Origin: Fodinicola feengrottensis
Lineage (GTDB): Bacteria > Actinomycetota > Actinomycetes > Mycobacteriales > HKI-0501
Assembly: GCF_010993775.1 (NCBI RefSeq)
Contig: NZ_WOTO01000004.1
Span: forward strand, 184,710 to 248,709
Reading direction: 5' to 3'
Length of the DNA stretch: 64,000 nucleotides
Position 1 is the stretch's first letter. Each line of letters opens with the position of its first letter. The notes beneath the pieces were generated by a model that saw only the letters and a list, made by a program, of their open reading frames with translations, did no database searches and was not told where the DNA came from. The translations under genes and the position numbers were made by a program. This document shows, in pieces, positions 9,170 to 19,311 of this stretch.

Positions 9170-9793
9170 ATGCCGAACACCCTCTGGTCCCTGGTCCACG
9201 CCGAGCGCGCGGCCCTCGCGGCCGATCTGGCGAGTCTCACCGACGAGCTGTGGATGACCCCGTCCCTGTGCGACGGCCTGTCCGTACGCGACGTGCTCGC
9301 GCATCTGAGCTCGTCGGCGCGGCTCAACGCGGTGCACTGGCTGGCCGGCGTCATCAAGTGCCGCTTCGACTTCGACAAGCAGGTGTCCATGCGGTTGGCC
9401 GAACAACTCGGCGACAGCCCGACCGAGACCCTCCAGCGGTTCCGCGACGTGGTCGACAGCACCACCAAACCACCGCTGCCGATCATGGCGGTGCTGGGCG
9501 AATCCGTCGTCCACGCCGAGGACATCCGCCGCCCGTTGGGCATCCGGCGGGCGTACCCGATCGAGATGCTCACCCGGCTCGCCGACTACTACCAGGGCTC
9601 TGACCAGGTCGTACTCGCCAAAGGGCGGATCGTGGGGCTGCGCTTGACCGCGACCGACGGTTCCTTCGCGACCGGCGTCGGCGCGCAGATCAGCGGCCCC
9701 ACGATCGCGCTGATCATGGCCATGACCGGACGCAAGGCATTCTGTGCCGATCTCGACGGCGACGGTGTCGACCTTCTCGCGAGTCGCTGCTGA
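9170..9793 (+). CDS. DinB-superfamily / maleylpyruvate isomerase-like protein
   Basis: A 207-residue protein of the actinobacterial mycothiol-dependent maleylpyruvate isomerase-like family. AACAGGAG stands 10 bases before the ATG. Residues about 8-45 form the first helix pair with the family's LWMTPSLCDGLSVRDVLAHL pattern. A metal-site His is suggested in VLAHL and a second in VVHAEDIRRP. The exact reaction is unknown; relatives act in thiol-dependent isomerisation or detoxification. Frame intact. Its stop codon lies within the promoter of the Trp leader. Confidence 0.75.
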   Translation: MPNTLWSLVHAERAALAADLASLTDELWMTPSLCDGLSVRDVLAHLSSSARLNAVHWLAGVIKCRFDFDKQVSMRLAEQLGDSPTETLQRFRDVVDSTTKPPLPIMAVLGESVVHAEDIRRPLGIRRAYPIEMLTRLADYYQGSDQVVLAKGRIVGLRLTATDGSFATGVGAQISGPTIALIMAMTGRKAFCADLDGDGVDLLASRC

Positions 9794-9801
9794 GGTTAGG
9801 T

Positions 9802-9807
9802 TAGGAT
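9802..9807 (+). promoter_or_regulatory. -10 box of the trpS leader transcript
   Basis: TAGGAT ends 6 bases before the leader ATG at 9814, so the leader message is probably leaderless. No clear -35 is seen in the end of the preceding gene. Confidence 0.5.
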
Positions 9808-9813
9808 GTGGAC

Positions 9814-9855
9814 ATGCATCGTTCGTCATGCCTGAGCTGGTGGCGCTCCTCCTAG
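9814..9855 (+). CDS. Trp leader peptide MHRSSCLSWWRSS
   Basis: A 13-residue frame with two adjacent Trp codons (9838-9843), placed between a -10 box and an intrinsic terminator that precedes a tryptophanyl-tRNA synthetase gene. In the known mechanism, shortage of charged tRNA-Trp stalls the ribosome at the tandem Trp codons, an antiterminator forms, and the synthetase is transcribed. Tandem Trp codons are very unlikely by chance in so short a frame at this position. Confidence 0.85.
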   Translation: MHRSSCLSWWRSS

Positions 9856-9907
9856 GAGCGGCCACCTCTCACCCATGACAAAGGGCCGTTCGGACGAACG
9901 GCCCTTT
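9840..9907 (+). terminator. Trp attenuator: pause hairpin and intrinsic terminator
   Basis: Hairpin 1:2 pairs 9840-9849 (GTGGCGCTCC) with 9855-9865 (one bulged G) and covers the second Trp codon and the stop codon. Hairpin 3:4 pairs 9880-9891 with 9896-9907 (AAAGGGCCGTTC and its complement) and ends in CCCTTT, a typical terminator. GCGGCC in strand 2 can pair with GGCCGT in strand 3, giving the antiterminator. All four elements of a ribosome-controlled attenuator are present. Confidence 0.8.
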
Positions 9908-9964
9908 CGCGTTTCCCGGAGCGGCTCGAGTCGTCCTGACGGCCACCAACCCGAGGAGACACTC

Positions 9965-11048
9965 ATGACCACCACCCTTCAGACACTCGGTTTGTCAGCC
10001 GCCCAGGTACGCAGCGCGAAGCTCGAAGAGCTGATCAGCCAGGACCCGACACAGTTCCGGGTGCTGACCGGCGACCGGCCCACCGGGCGGCTGCATCTGG
10101 GCCACTACTTCGGCACCCTCCACAACCGCGTACGCCTACAGAACCTCGGCGTGGACTTGTTCGTCCTGATCGCCGACTACCAGGTGCTCACCGATCGCGA
10201 CATCGCCGACAACCTGGCCGAGCACGTCGAGGATCTGACGCTGGACTACCTCGCCATCGGCGTCGACCCGGCACGCAGCACGATCTTCACGCACAGCGCC
10301 GTACCGCCCGGCCCTCAACCAGCTGCTGCTGCCGTTCCTCAGCCTGGTCTCGGTCGCCGAACTCAACCGCAATCCCACCGTCAAGGACGAGATCGCCCAC
10401 TCTCGACAGGCCGCTGTCAGCGGGCTGATGTTCACGTACCCAGCGCATCAGGCCGCCGACATCCTGTTCTGCAAGGCCAACCTGGTCCCAGTCGGGCAGG
10501 ACCAACTCCCCCACCTCGAGCTGACCCGCACCATCGCCCGGCGCTTCAACGACCGGTACGGCACGGTGTTCCCACAGCCCGACGCGCTGCTGTCCAACGC
10601 ACCGCTGCTGCTGGGTACGGACGGCACCAAAATGAGCAAGAGCCGGGGAAACTCGATCGCGCTGGCCGCCACTGCCGACGAGACCGCCCGGCTGCTCAAG
10701 GGGGCCAAGACCGACTCCGAGCGGCACATCGCATACGACCCGATCGCGCGCCCCGAAGTCGCCTCACTCCTGTTGCTGGCAGCGCTATGCCAGCAACAGG
10801 AATCAGGCCAACAAACACCCCCCGAACGGGTGGCCGCCGAGATCGGCGCGGCCGGCGCGGCCGCGCTGAAAAAGACGGTCACCGAGTCAGTCAACGAATA
10901 CCTTGCTCCCATCCGGGCCCGCCGAGCCGAGTACGCAAAGGATCGGGCTCAGCTCCACCAGATCCTGAGGACAGGCAACGAGCGAGCCATCGACATAGCC
11001 AACGCGACCCTCGCACAGGTGCGTACGGCGATGAAGGGCGCGTACTGA
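9965..11048 (+). CDS. trpS: Tryptophanyl-tRNA synthetase (frame broken near 10308)
   Basis: Class Ic aminoacyl-tRNA synthetase that charges tRNA-Trp. GAGGAG precedes the ATG. The HIGH-type motif is HLGH with GDRPTGRLHLGH around residues 34-45; the KMSKS motif is intact in TKMSKSRGNSI (about residues 220-230). After HSAVP the frame shifts, and PALNQLLLPFLSLV continues in another frame; one or four extra bases at 10305-10312 explain this. Total about 360 residues. The Trp-Trp leader indicates induction when Trp-tRNA is scarce. A similarly controlled auxiliary synthetase in Streptomyces gives indolmycin resistance, so this may be the second, resistant copy; no other trpS is in the window. Confidence 0.9.
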
Positions 11049-11163
11049 GGGAGCTGTGACGTGGTCGTCGTGGCGAGCCTCACCCGCGTTCGGAGTTGCC
11101 CGGCGTACCCGCTGGGCATAAATTTGCACTGGCCGGTCAGTTCAAATATCTCGCGGAGGATCG

Positions 11164-13728
11164 ATGAAGATCGAAGCGGACGCGGTGGGCGTACGCACCA
11201 AACGCGGCACTGCGCTCGCGCCGGTCTCCCTGACGCTCGGCGACGGCGACCTGGTCGCGCTCACCGGGCCGGCCGGCAGCGGTCACACCGTGCTGAGCCT
11301 GGTGCTCGCCGGCCGGCTGCGGCCCACCCAGGGGCAGGTCCGGCTGGACGGCAGCACCGATCAGCGCGAGCTCGCCAAAGCGGTCCGGATCGTCAGCGAT
11401 GCCGCGCCTTTCGGACCCGACGGCGCCCTGCCGTTCAGTGTCACGGTGGCCGAGGCGCTGCAGCTCAGCGGCCTTCCGGCGAACCGCGCGGCGGTCCGCG
11501 GGTGGCTGGTCGGCAGCGGCCTGAGCGACTACCGGAACGCACGGACCGACGCGGTGCCGGCCGGCCAACGTACGGCCCTGCTGACCCGCATCGCCGCCCA
11601 GTGCCCAGGCGTGAAAGCGGTCGTCATCGACGCCCCGAACGGCCTCGGCAAAGGTGCCGACGCCGAGCAGTGCTGGGCGGCGCTGCGCGACATCACCGAG
11701 GCCGGCACGGCCATCGCCGTGCACTGCCACGACGGCGACGCCGGCCGGCTGCCGCTCGCCCCCGACTCATATATCTCACTCGTCACCGCCGACGTGTCAG
11801 CGCCGGTAGGCCGAAGGACAGGCCTGATGCGTACGCTCCGCCTCGCCGGCACCGAACTGCGCCGGTTCACCACCGGCAAGCTGCCCAAGCTCGCGCTCGC
11901 CGCGGTGCTCATGCTGCCGCTGCTCTATGGAGCGCTCTACCTCTACGCCTTCTGGGATCCGTACGGCCGGCTGCCCAACGCCCCGGCGGCGCTGGTGGTG
12001 AACGACCGCGGTGTCACCACCGACGGCAAATACAGTAACGCCGGCCGCGACCTCGGCAAGACGCTGGCCAATTCCAAAGCCGCGTTCGGCTGGAAGACGA
12101 CCACCGCCGCCGACGCCGCCAAGGGTGTCGCCGATGGCAGCTACTACCTCTCCCTGACCATCCCGGCCGACTTCTCGTCCCGGCTGGCGTCGCCGTCCAC
12201 CAGCGACCCTGAGCAGGCGCAGCTGGACGTGACCACCAACGACGCGAACAACTACCTCGCCGGCACCATCGGCAAGCAGGTCTTCTCCGAGGTCCGGCAG
12301 GCGGTCGCCAGCCAGGCCGGCGCCAAGTACGCCGACGCCATGCTGATCGGCTTCACCCAGCTGCACTCCTCCACGCTGCAGGCCGCGGACGGCAGCTCGC
12401 AGCTGGCCGGCGGCGCGGACCAGCTGACCGCCGGGCTCAGCCAGCTGGCGACCGGCGCGGGGACTTTGCAAAGCGGCACCGGACAGCTGTCCGGTGGGCT
12501 ACACCAACTCGACAGCTCTACCAGCGGTTTGCCCGCCGCCACCCAAAAGCTCGCCGCCGGCTCGGCTCAGGTGGCCAGTGGCGACAAGAAGATCGCGGCG
12601 CTGGGCAACCAGGCCAACACCGCGCTCAGCACCGCCGTCAGTACGTTGAAATCGGACCGTACGGCGGTCGAACAGCGCCTTCGCCAGCAAGGCCTGACGG
12701 ACAGCCAGATCGCGCAGGTGATGGCCGAGTACGACCGGGCCACCGGACGGCTTGCGACTGCCTCGACCGTGGTCGCCGGCAAGGCCGCCCAACTGAACCA
12801 GCTGGCTTCCGGTGCCAGCCAGGTCGCGGCCGGCAACGCCCAACTGGCCGCCGCCGCTCCCGCACTGCACAACGGCATCCATAAGGCGGCCACTGGCGCC
12901 GACCAGCTCGACAGCGGAGCCGGCCAGCTCTCCAGCGGCATCCAGCAGGCGCGGACCGGCGCCACCAAGCTCGCCACCGGAGCGCACACGCTCGCCAGCA
13001 AGCTCAGCTCCGGCGCGGCACAGATCCCGCATCCGGACGCGAGCACCCGCGGCCGTACGGCCACCACCATGGGCGACCCAGTGGCGGTGCAGACGGTCGC
13101 GAACAACAAGGTGCCTAACTACGGCACCGGTTTTGCCCCGTACTTCCTGCCGCTCGCCCTCTGGGTCGGCGCGGTGGTGCTTTACATGCTGCTGCGGCCA
13201 CTGTCCGAGCGCGCCCTGCCGCCGCGCGTGCGCCGGCACTGTCCACCGCACTCGCCGGCTGGCTGCCGGCCGCGATTATCGGTGCCCTGCAAGGACTTCT
13301 GTTGATCGCGTGCCGTGGTGGCTTTCGGCCTCGGGTTGCACATCGGGAATCCGGTCGGCATGGTCGCCTTCCTGGTGCTGACCGCGCTTGTTTTCACCGC
13401 CTTGGTGCAGATGTTCCTGGCCTGCTTCGGTACACCGGGCCGGCTGCTCGGCCTGGTGGCGCTGATGATCCAGCTGGTCAGCGCGGGCGGCACGTATCCG
13501 TGGGAGACGACTCCCCCGGTCCTGCGGTTCCTGCATCCGCTGCTGCCGATGTCGTATGTCGTCACGGCCCTGCGGCACCTGATCGCCGGCGACGGCGGTG
13601 GCGACATTGTCCGAAGCACGTTGGTGCTGCTCGCCTTCGGCGTCGGGGCGCTCGGCATCACCACGTACGCTGCCTGGCGCAAACGGACCTGGTCGCTGTC
13701 CCGGCTGCACCCGGAACTCGTGATATGA
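11164..13728 (+). CDS. ABC ATPase-like domain joined to YhgE/Pip-type membrane protein (frame breaks near 13220 and 13310)
   Basis: Two parts lie in one frame. Residues 1 to about 217 are an ABC ATPase-like domain with an imperfect Walker A (GPAGSGHT, Lys replaced by His) and a Walker B-like AVVIDAP. From M at 11827 follows a YhgE/Pip protein: one N-terminal membrane segment (LALAAVLMLPLLYGALYLYAF), a large outside domain, then a long helix made of repeated QLxxGAxQL units, and a C-terminal ABC-2 membrane domain. The sequence TGATG at the joint looks like a lost stop-start overlap between two genes, so the fusion may be an artefact. The last four helices need two frame corrections. Role probably transport or cell-envelope export. 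Confidence 0.7.
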
Positions 13729-14355
13729 GCAGGGTGCCGCGGTCGCGGCCCGGACAGTCCAAAGAGGACGGTCGCAATGCCCGCGCGGGTGCGACGAAAG
13801 TCCGGATTTTCCAGGCCACGCTGGAACTCATCGCCGAGCGCGGCGCGGTGGAGATGTCCATCGACGACGTGGCGGCGGCCGCGGGAGTCGCCAAGGGCAC
13901 GGTTTTCTACAACTTCGGCAGCAAATCCGGGCTGATCGAGGCGCTGCTGACGTACGGCGTCGATGGGCTTACCGAAGCGATGTCGGCGGCCAGGCAGGGC
14001 AAGGACCCGCTCGACGCGATGACCGCGATGGTCGGCGTGGTACTGGAGTTCGTGGACACCCACCACGGCTACGGCCAGCTGCTGGTCGCCGAGATGTGGC
14101 TAACCAAACGGCAGTGGGACGAGACACTCAGGCTCGTCCGCGAACGGGTGATCGGCCTGCTCGCCGACGGCTTGGACTCGGCCGTACGAGCCGGTGTCGC
14201 GTCCCCCGACCTGCGTGACACCGGCCTCGCCGCCAGCGCCCTCTTCGGCTCCGCCCTGGTCGTCGCCCTCGACAACCGGCTGTCCCGTACGCCCCGGCCT
14301 ATCGCGGAGGTCGGACGAGTTGCTCGCGCTGATCCGTGCCCGCGCCAGCCACTGA
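13725..14355 (+). CDS. TetR-family transcriptional regulator (frame broken near 14308)
   Basis: A repressor of about 209 residues. The start ATG overlaps the stop of the YhgE gene (ATGA), so the two are co-translated and the regulator probably controls that exporter. The helix-turn-helix is in MSIDDVAAAAGVAKGTVFYN followed by FGSKSGL. The rest is the all-helical ligand domain. A single extra G in the GG of AGGTCGGACG near 14308 displaces the end; corrected, the protein ends LLALIRARASH. The palindrome at 14831-14889 is a candidate binding site nearby. Confidence 0.85.
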
Positions 14356-14361
14356 CCCGTC

Positions 14362-14811
14362 CTACGGGACCGGATGGAAGTCGTACGGCAGGTCGTCGTA
14401 GACGTAGTAGATGCAGTCGGCACCCCGGGCGCACTGACCCCAGTGCACTGTTTTTCCAGGGTAGTAAAGGAAGTCCCCGGCACCCAGCCGATACGTCCGG
14501 CCGGTGTCCAGGTGGTAGATCATCGTGCCGCTGACCCCGACCACGTGCTCAGGGCTGGTGTGCCAATGTTTGGTGAAAACCGTGCCCGCCTTCAGCCGGA
14601 ACATCGACTCACTGCCGCCGGTCACCGGATTCGTCCGCGACGGCAGCTGCGTACAACCCGCAAGCCCCTCACACGGCATCCAGTGCTCATGCCGGGCACT
14701 GTGAAACACCACAGGATCCCCTTGCGGACCCGTTGCGGCCGCGGCGGCGGTGCCACCGAGCAGCACCAACGAAAACACGGCCACCACGAGCCGTACGAAC
14801 ACCTTGCCCAT
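14362..14811 (-). CDS. Secreted cupin-domain protein
   Basis: About 149 residues, exported. The start MGKVFVRLVV is preceded by AAGGG and opens a signal peptide (hydrophobic VVAVFSLVLLGGTAAAA). The mature part is a single cupin: FTKHWHTSPEHVVGVSGTMIYHL-type pattern with His residues in HWHTSPEH, then YPGKTVHWG as second cupin motif with its His. It probably binds a metal. Two Cys pairs (PCEGLAGC and CARGADC) suit an extracellular location. Function unknown. It lies directly downstream of the large palindrome and is convergent with the TetR gene. Confidence 0.75.
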   Translation of the reverse strand: MGKVFVRLVVAVFSLVLLGGTAAAAATGPQGDPVVFHSARHEHWMPCEGLAGCTQLPSRTNPVTGGSESMFRLKAGTVFTKHWHTSPEHVVGVSGTMIYHLDTGRTYRLGAGDFLYYPGKTVHWGQCARGADCIYYVYDDLPYDFHPVP

Positions 14812-14830
14812 GCCACTACCCTTCGCTCGA

Positions 14831-14889
14831 TCCATTCGGACCGCAGTCCGATTACTCTCGCGAGATTACCGGACTCCAGTCCGAATGGA
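14831..14889. promoter_or_regulatory. 59-bp near-perfect palindrome with two CGGAC-N4-GTCCG boxes
   Basis: The whole interval reads almost the same on both strands. It holds two operator-like boxes at 14837-14850 (CGGACCGCAGTCCG) and 14870-14883 (CGGACTCCAGTCCG), 33 bp centre to centre, about three helical turns, and a central TCTCGCGAGA. It starts 20 bp upstream of the secreted cupin gene and may contain its -10 (TAATCT on the minus strand). It is best explained as a binding site for two dimers of a repressor such as the nearby TetR protein. Confidence 0.65.
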
Positions 14890-14967
14890 TAGCTCCGGGC
14901 AGACGACGGCAACGCCCCGCTGCTTGGTGTGAAGCGCGAGGCGAGGCGTTGCGGGCGGAACGGGAAG

Positions 14968-15308
14968 TCAGAGGTCACGTACAGGGAGGTCGTCTGACTC
15001 CAGGGCTAGCGCGGTGAGACCGGTGTCGGAGCCGGTCTCGTGTTCCTCACCGGCCTCGAAAAAAACACGGCCTGACCAGCCTCGATAGCGACCCGGGCGC
15101 CGTCGTCGCCAGACGTCCAGCCACGACCGGCGATGATGACTAGTAGCTGGGGCTGAGTCGCCGCGTGCCGGCCGATCAGGCCGCCGGCCTGCACCCGCAA
15201 GGTGGTGACGGAATACGTCGTACGTACCAGTCCGAGGGCGGTAACGCCGACGCTGTCGAAGCGATCGACCTGCCGACCCTGTGCGGCCGGCAGGTCCAGG
15301 AAGCGCAT
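14968..15308 (-). CDS. Cupin-fold protein downstream of polA (frame broken near 15065)
   Basis: About 112 residues with one cupin domain: DSVGVTALGL, then LRVQAGGLIGRH, PQLLVIIAGRGW and GQAVFFEAGEEHETGSDTG. The start ATG follows the polA stop directly (TAAATG), so it is co-translated with polA. The frame is lost in a run of seven T (minus strand) at about 15060-15066; correcting the homopolymer joins AVFF to EAGEEHE. Several actinobacteria carry a small cupin beside polA; its role is not known. Confidence 0.75.
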
Positions 15309-18035
15309 TTAGTGACCAGCCTCGTGCCAGTCGCAGCCGACGCCAACGGACACGTCCAGCGGGACGGACAGCTGGTACGCGGCGCCCATCTCGCGACGGG
15401 CCAGCTCCTCGACCGCGTCCCGCTCCCCTGGCGCGACCTCGAAAACCAGCTCGTCGTGCACCTGGAGCAGCAGCCGGGAACGCAGGCCCGAGGTAGTCAG
15501 GGCGGCGTCGACGCCGAGCATCGCGACCTTGATGATGTCCGCCGCCGAGCCCTGGATCGGCGCGTTCAGCGCCATCCGCTCGGCCATCTCGCGGCGCTGC
15601 CGGTTGTCGCTGGTCAGGTCCGGCAAATACCGCCGGCGCCCGAGCACGGTCTCGGTGTAGCCCTCGCGACCGGCCTGCAGCACCAGCGAGCGAAGGTAGT
15701 CGCGGACGCCACCAAAGCGCTCGAAATAGCCGTCCATCAGGCCGCGGGCTTCCTCGACCGAGATGCTCAGCTGCTGGCACAGCCCGTACGCGGACAGCCC
15801 ATATGCGAGGGCCGTAGTTCATCGCCTTGATCTTGCCCGCTGCTCGGTGTTGACCGACTCCGGCTGCACCGCGAACACGGTGGCGGCGGTCGCCGCGTGG
15901 AAGTCGAAGCCGGAGTTGAACGCCTCGATCAGCGCCTCGTCCTCGGACAGGTGCGCCATGATCCGCATCTCGATCTGGCTGTAGTCCGCGGTCAGCAGGG
16001 TCTCGTAGTTCTTGCCCACGACGAAGGCGCGGCGGATCAGCCGGCCCTCGTCGGTCCGGATCGGGATGTTCTGCAGGTTCGGGTCGGTGGACGAGAGCCG
16101 GCCGGTGGCGGCGATCATCTGGTTGTACGTGGTGTGGATGCGGCCGTCGTCCGAGACTGTCTTGATCAGACCGTCCACAGTGGACTTCAGCCGGGCCACG
16201 TCCCGGTGCCGCAGCAGGTGCTCCAGCAGCGGATGCTGGGTCTGGCCGTACAAACTCGCCAACGCGTCCGCGTCGGTGGTGTAGCCGGTCTTGATCCGCT
16301 TGGTCTTGGGCAGCTGCAACTCGTCGAAAAGGATGCCCTGCAGTTGCTTAGGCGATCCCAGGTTGAACTCGCGGCCCAGCACGCCATACGCGTTCTCGGC
16401 GGCCTCTTTCACCCCGCCAGCGAACTGCGACTGCAGCTCGGCCAAGTATTCACTGTCGGCGGCGATGCCGGCCTGCTCCATCCGGGCCAGGACAGCGACC
16501 AGCGGCAGTTCGACGTCCGCGAGCAGGGCCGTGCCGCCGCTCGCCTCCAGCTCGCCACGCAGTGCGGCGGAGAGGTCGACGGTGGCGGCGGCGCGCAGCA
16601 TCAGCGCCTCGGCCGCGTTGTCGCTTTCGGTGTCGTCGAAGGACAGTTGCCCGTCGTCCGGCTCCTCGGACCGCAGCTCCCGGTGCAGCTGGCGCAAAAC
16701 CAGGTCGGCCAGGTCGTACGTGCGCTGATCTGGTCTTACGAGATAAGCGGCCAGCGCGGTGTCCGAAGCGATGCCGTCCACCTTCAGGCCGCGCGAGGCG
16801 AGCGCCAGCAGCAGCGGCCCCTTGGCATCGTGCAGCACCTTCGGCTTGGCCGGGTCGGCCAGCCACGAGGCCAGCACCTGCTCGTCCTCCAGGTCCAAGG
16901 CGGCCGGGTCGATCCAGGCCGCGTGCCCAGCGGTGCCATCGGTCACACCAGTCACAGTGGACAGCGCGATGGCCGTCACCTCACCGGCGCCGCGGGCCCA
17001 GCTGCCGCCAACCGCCACGCCGATCGGCTCCGAGCCTTCCGCGTACGTCTGGAGCCAACCGGCCAGCTCCCCCGGGCCCGGGCGGACCATCTCCAGGTCA
17101 AAACCGGACTCGGCTTCGGGCTTGGCGGTCTCGACCGTCGCATACAGCCGGTCCCGGAGCACTCGGAACTCCAGCGCGTCGAAGACCTGGTGCACGGCAT
17201 CCCGGTCCCAGGTCTTGCGGGCCAGGTCAGCGACCGAGAGCGGCAGCGGCAGGTCGCGCAGCAGGCCGTTGAGCTGCCGGTTCCGGATCACCTCGGCGAG
17301 GTGCTCGCGCAGCGCCTCACCCTTCTTGCCCTTGATCTCGTCGGCGTGCTGGATGACGCCGTCAAGGTCGCCATATTGCTGGATCCACTTGGACGCGAAG
17401 CCCGGCCCGACGCCCGGCACGCCCGGCAGGTTGTCGCTGGTCTCCCCGACGATGGCGGCCAGGTCCGGATAGCGCTGCGGCGACACGCCATATTTCTCGG
17501 TGACGGCCGTCGGCGTCATCCGAGCCAGATCGGACACGCCCTTGCGCGGGTAGAGCACCGTGACGTTCTCGGTGACCAGCTGGAAGGCGTCCCGGTCGCC
17601 GGAACAGACGAGCACCTGCATGCCTTCGGCCTCGGCCTGGGTGACCAGGGTGGCGAGGATGTCGTCGGCCTCGTAGTTCTCCTTCGTCACGTACGGAATC
17701 TTGAGCGCGTCCAGGATCTCCTGGATCAGGCTGACCTGGCCCTTGAAGTCGGCCGGGCTCTCCGAACGGTTCGCCTTGTATTCCGCATACTGCTCGGTGC
17801 GGAACGACTTGCGGGCCAGGTCGAACGCCACCCCGAGGTGGGTGGGCTGCTCGTCCCGCAGCACGTTGATCAGCATCGAGGTGAAGCCGTAGACAGCGTT
17901 GGTCACCTGGCCGGTGGTGGTGGAGAAATTCTCCACCGGCAACGCGAAGAAGGCCCGGTATGCCAACGAGTGCCCGTCCAGAAGCAGCAGGCGGGGCGGG
18001 TTAGATCCATCACGGGAAGGCTGGTCGCTCACCAT
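15309..18035 (-). CDS. polA: DNA polymerase I (frame breaks near 15795-15835)
   Basis: About 905 residues. Order: 5'-3' exonuclease domain from LLLLDGHSLAYRAFFALP (N-terminus) through VCSGDRDAFQLV and GVPGVGPGFASKW; a degenerate 3'-5' exonuclease-like middle; then the polymerase with TGRLSSTDPNLQNIPIR, motif A LLTADYSQIEMRIMAHLS, the O-helix KIKAMNYGLAYGLS and motif C LLQVHDELVFEV. Two small indels around 15800-15835 split it inside the O-helix, which would be lethal in a real cell. The start is ATG at 18035 or the adjoining GTG at 18032; TAGGCT on the minus strand stands about 7 bases before the GTG, so it may be leaderless. Confidence 0.95.
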
Positions 18036-18127
18036 CGAGAGCCTAGTCTTCGGCTACGACAGTGAGCTCCGTGGGCACTGCCTCGGCGGCCTTCGAGCAG
18101 CTCGTGAGCACATCCAGGGAGATCAGT

Positions 18128-18618
18128 TTGACCAGCACCGAATCCACCGGCCTCACCGAGCGGCTCACGGTCGACCTCACCGACCCGGCGGCCCAGCAGG
18201 CCGTACTGGAGGTCATCAACGCGCACCTCGGCGAACTGCCGAGCCGGATGGGCATCCGCTTCACCGAGATCGGTCCGGATCGGCTGGTCGCCACCATGCC
18301 GGTGGAGGGCAACCGGCAACCGCTCGGTCTGCTGCACGGCGGCGCTTCGTGCGTTTTTTCGCCGAGACCCTGGGCTCCACCGCCGCCGCCATCCACGGCC
18401 AGCGGCGCGGCCGGGTCGCGGTCGGTGTCGACATCAACGCCACCCACCACAGGGCGGCCCGCTCGGGCACTGTCACGGGCGTCTGTACGCCGTTGTACGA
18501 GGGCGGCAGCGTCACCACCTACGCGGTGGCCATCAGCGACGAGTCCGGCCGGCTGGTCTGCTCGGCCAGACTGACCTGCCAGCTGATCAAGTCGTCTTTC
18601 GCCAGCTCAGCCGAATAA
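18128..18618 (+). CDS. PaaI-type hotdog thioesterase (frame broken near 18352)
   Basis: Acyl-CoA thioesterase-like protein of about 163 residues, hotdog fold. The TTG start at 18128 is preceded by AGGGAG at a good distance; an upstream GTG at 18062 is less likely. Motifs: HLGELPSRMGIRFTEIG, then QPLGLLHGGASC with the family's His-Gly-Gly, then ETLGSTAAAIHG and GVCTPLYEGGSVTTYAV. The frame shifts in a run of six T at about 18352. It is divergent from polA, as in related genomes. Probably clears CoA esters of hydrophobic acids. Confidence 0.8.
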
Positions 18619-19185
18619 CTAGGCGACGCCCGCGTCGGGTTCGCGGTGTTCGCCGACCTTGAAGTCGATCGTCATCTCGGGGACCGCGAGATTGCGCCGC
18701 AGCAAGGACAAGGAAGCCACCCGATGGATGGCCAGCGGGACGAATCCGAGCCGCGCGAAGAACCGATTGCCCTCGCGGGAGGCCGGCACCACGCCGGCGA
18801 CCACATGTTCGGCGCCGATCTGCTCGGCGAAGGCGGCGGCGGCGCCAATCAGGCTGCGGCCGGCGCCCTGGCCCCGGCGGTGCCGCTCGACCACCACGTG
18901 CGACAGGCGGGCGGCCGGCAGGTCGTGCAACGGGCCCGTACGATCCTCGGCCAGCACGCCCATACCGGCGGGGTCCCCAGCGTCGTCCTCGACGATGACC
19001 ACGTGCCGGTCCGGATCCCGCAGCAGCGCCTCGTACCGGCTGCGGTGCGCCGGCAGTGGCCGGCCGACCGCCGCTCGGCTCAGCGGCCGGCGGGCGATCG
19101 CCACGTCGGACGCGATGGCGGCGAAACGGAGGACAATCTCCAAGTCAGCGACGCCAGCGCGGCGAATCCTGAACCGCTGAACCAA
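18619..19185 (-). CDS. GNAT-family N-acetyltransferase
   Basis: A 188-residue acetyl-CoA dependent acetyltransferase of unknown substrate. The acetyl-CoA loop is HRRGQGAGRSLIGAAAAFAE (about residues 102-121), preceded by the strand LSHVVVE. C-terminal ANRFF-like motif GNRFFARLGFVPL is typical. The start is TTG at 19185 with a GGGGGT purine stretch upstream. Frame intact. Lies downstream of pdtaR on the same strand after a 240-bp gap. Confidence 0.8.
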   Translation of the reverse strand: MVQRFRIRRAGVADLEIVLRFAAIASDVAIARRPLSRAAVGRPLPAHRSRYEALLRDPDRHVVIVEDDAGDPAGMGVLAEDRTGPLHDLPAARLSHVVVERHRRGQGAGRSLIGAAAAFAEQIGAEHVVAGVVPASREGNRFFARLGFVPLAIHRVASLSLLRRNLAVPEMTIDFKVGEHREPDAGVA

Positions 19186-19311
19186 CGGGACCCCCTAGCA
19201 CCCACACCCCGGGATTGATTCCCCGAGACATGCCTCGATCGAACGATGGGTCCCCCGACCGGCTCCCACCGTAGCGCTGACCACCAGCCCCGCAAACCAC
19301 CGGGAGGAAAC

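Noticed and set aside
9808..9964. T-box riboswitch controlling trpS
   Set aside because: No AGGGTGGNACCGCG-type T-box sequence or specifier stem is present; the tandem Trp leader ORF explains the region better.
12360..13010. Tandem DNA repeat
   Set aside because: The QLxxGA-type periodicity is at protein level (coiled-coil of a YhgE protein) and the DNA units are too diverged for a true tandem repeat.
15897..18065. A 722-codon open frame on the plus strand opposite polA
   Set aside because: It is the antisense shadow of a GC-rich essential gene; its translation is Gly/Arg/His-rich without any domain, while the minus strand is unmistakable DNA polymerase I.
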